From Candidatus Methylomirabilota bacterium (lineage in GTDB: Bacteria; Methylomirabilota; Methylomirabilia; Methylomirabilales; 2-02-FULL-66-22): a DNA stretch of 7,105 bases. The notes under the pieces were generated by a model. It was not told where the DNA came from and did not search any database. It saw only the letters and a list, made by a program, of their open reading frames with translations. Shown piece by piece: positions 6,917 to 7,105 of this stretch; position 1 is the stretch's first letter, and each line of letters begins with the position of its first letter. Location: the NCBI GenBank assembly GCA_016209725.1, contig JACQVO010000010.1, positions 1 through 7,105 on the forward strand, written 5' to 3'. The position numbers and the translations under genes are program-made.

Positions 6917-7105
6917 CTCAGGCGTCCCTCCAGAGGACTCCCTCCCCGGGCCAAGCCTGCCGGAAGTGTTTTCCGAGAAGCCCGGCCCCCTGGCGGCGTT
7001 CTCTGCCCTGATCCCACCCCCGAGAAGATCGCCCGGAACGTGACTTCGCCGCATCAGCCACCGGGGGAGTAGAGAGACCAGGACGATGAGAATGCCGGCG
7101 ATTCC
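6917..7105 (-). CDS. possible 3' end of a membrane protein, in frame with the glycosyltransferase (partial)
   Basis: From the window edge the minus strand in the glycosyltransferase frame reads GIAGILIVLVSLLPRWLMRR, one transmembrane-like helix followed by basic residues. In these 20 codons 15 third positions are G or C, as expected for real coding here, while the frame that ends with TGA at 6918 is poor in GC at third positions over the same stretch. The next 44 or so residues are rich in Gly, Arg and Ser and look like linker or non-coding sequence. No stop separates this from the glycosyltransferase. It could be the tail of a TVP38/DedA-like membrane protein (a guess from its shape only), a membrane anchor fused to the glycosyltransferase, or a gene whose stop was lost by an indel. 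Confidence 0.35.
6927..6931 (-). promoter_or_regulatory. ribosome binding site of the glycosyltransferase
   Basis: The minus strand reads GGAGG followed by 10 bases and ATG at 6916. A good core at slightly long spacing supports separate initiation of the glycosyltransferase even though the upstream frame is open. Confidence 0.55.

Noticed and set aside
6020..7072. A plus-strand open frame of 350 codons opposite the glycosyltransferase
   Set aside because: No motif, low-complexity composition, and the minus strand carries clear glycosyltransferase motifs throughout.
6918..7104. An alternative upstream gene ending with TGA at 6918, 1 base before the glycosyltransferase ATG
   Set aside because: The spacing looks like a neat operon junction, but the frame is rich in Arg, Ser and Gly, has few G or C at third positions in its first part, and has no motif. 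The hydrophobic frame fits coding better.

Overview
This window is a GC-rich bacterial segment in which every gene I can support lies on the minus strand. Read right to left, the order is: the possible end of a membrane protein at the window edge, a family-2 glycosyltransferase, transketolase (tkt), a fused transaldolase/glucose-6-phosphate isomerase (tal-pgi), and a short-form 6-phosphogluconate dehydrogenase (gnd). The high GC at third codon positions, the Tal-Pgi fusion and the short Gnd point to a GC-rich bacterium of the kind seen among Proteobacteria, NC10/Rokubacteria-like or Acidobacteria-like lineages. The sequence alone does not settle the phylum.

Layout. Bases 10-993 hold gnd; its stop codon is only 9 bases from the left edge, so the next gene of the cluster (zwf or pgl would be natural candidates) would lie outside. 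Bases 994-1100 hold the gnd ribosome binding site and a long imperfect inverted repeat of REP-like appearance. Bases 1101-3956 hold the 951-residue tal-pgi. Bases 3957-4050 are intergenic with a second, shorter hairpin. Bases 4051-6120 hold tkt. Bases 6121-6178 carry the tkt ribosome binding site and the -10 box of a weak candidate promoter, whose -35 box falls inside the end of the glycosyltransferase gene. Bases 6179-6916 hold the glycosyltransferase. The last 189 bases have no stop codon in the glycosyltransferase frame and begin with a very hydrophobic segment.

How the genes work together. tkt, tal-pgi and gnd form a pentose phosphate operon. Gnd makes ribulose 5-phosphate; transketolase and transaldolase rearrange pentose phosphates to fructose 6-phosphate; the isomerase half of the fusion returns fructose 6-phosphate to glucose 6-phosphate, the entry point of the oxidative branch. 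The set therefore looks built for a cyclic pentose phosphate pathway that yields reduced pyridine nucleotide or pentoses. The glycosyltransferase has no evident link to this pathway and is probably the end of a separate upstream unit.

I saw no phage, transposon, CRISPR, tRNA, rRNA or defence-system signal. The items most worth a second look are the enzyme fusion in its operon, the inverted repeat in front of gnd, and the open frame that may join a membrane segment to the glycosyltransferase.
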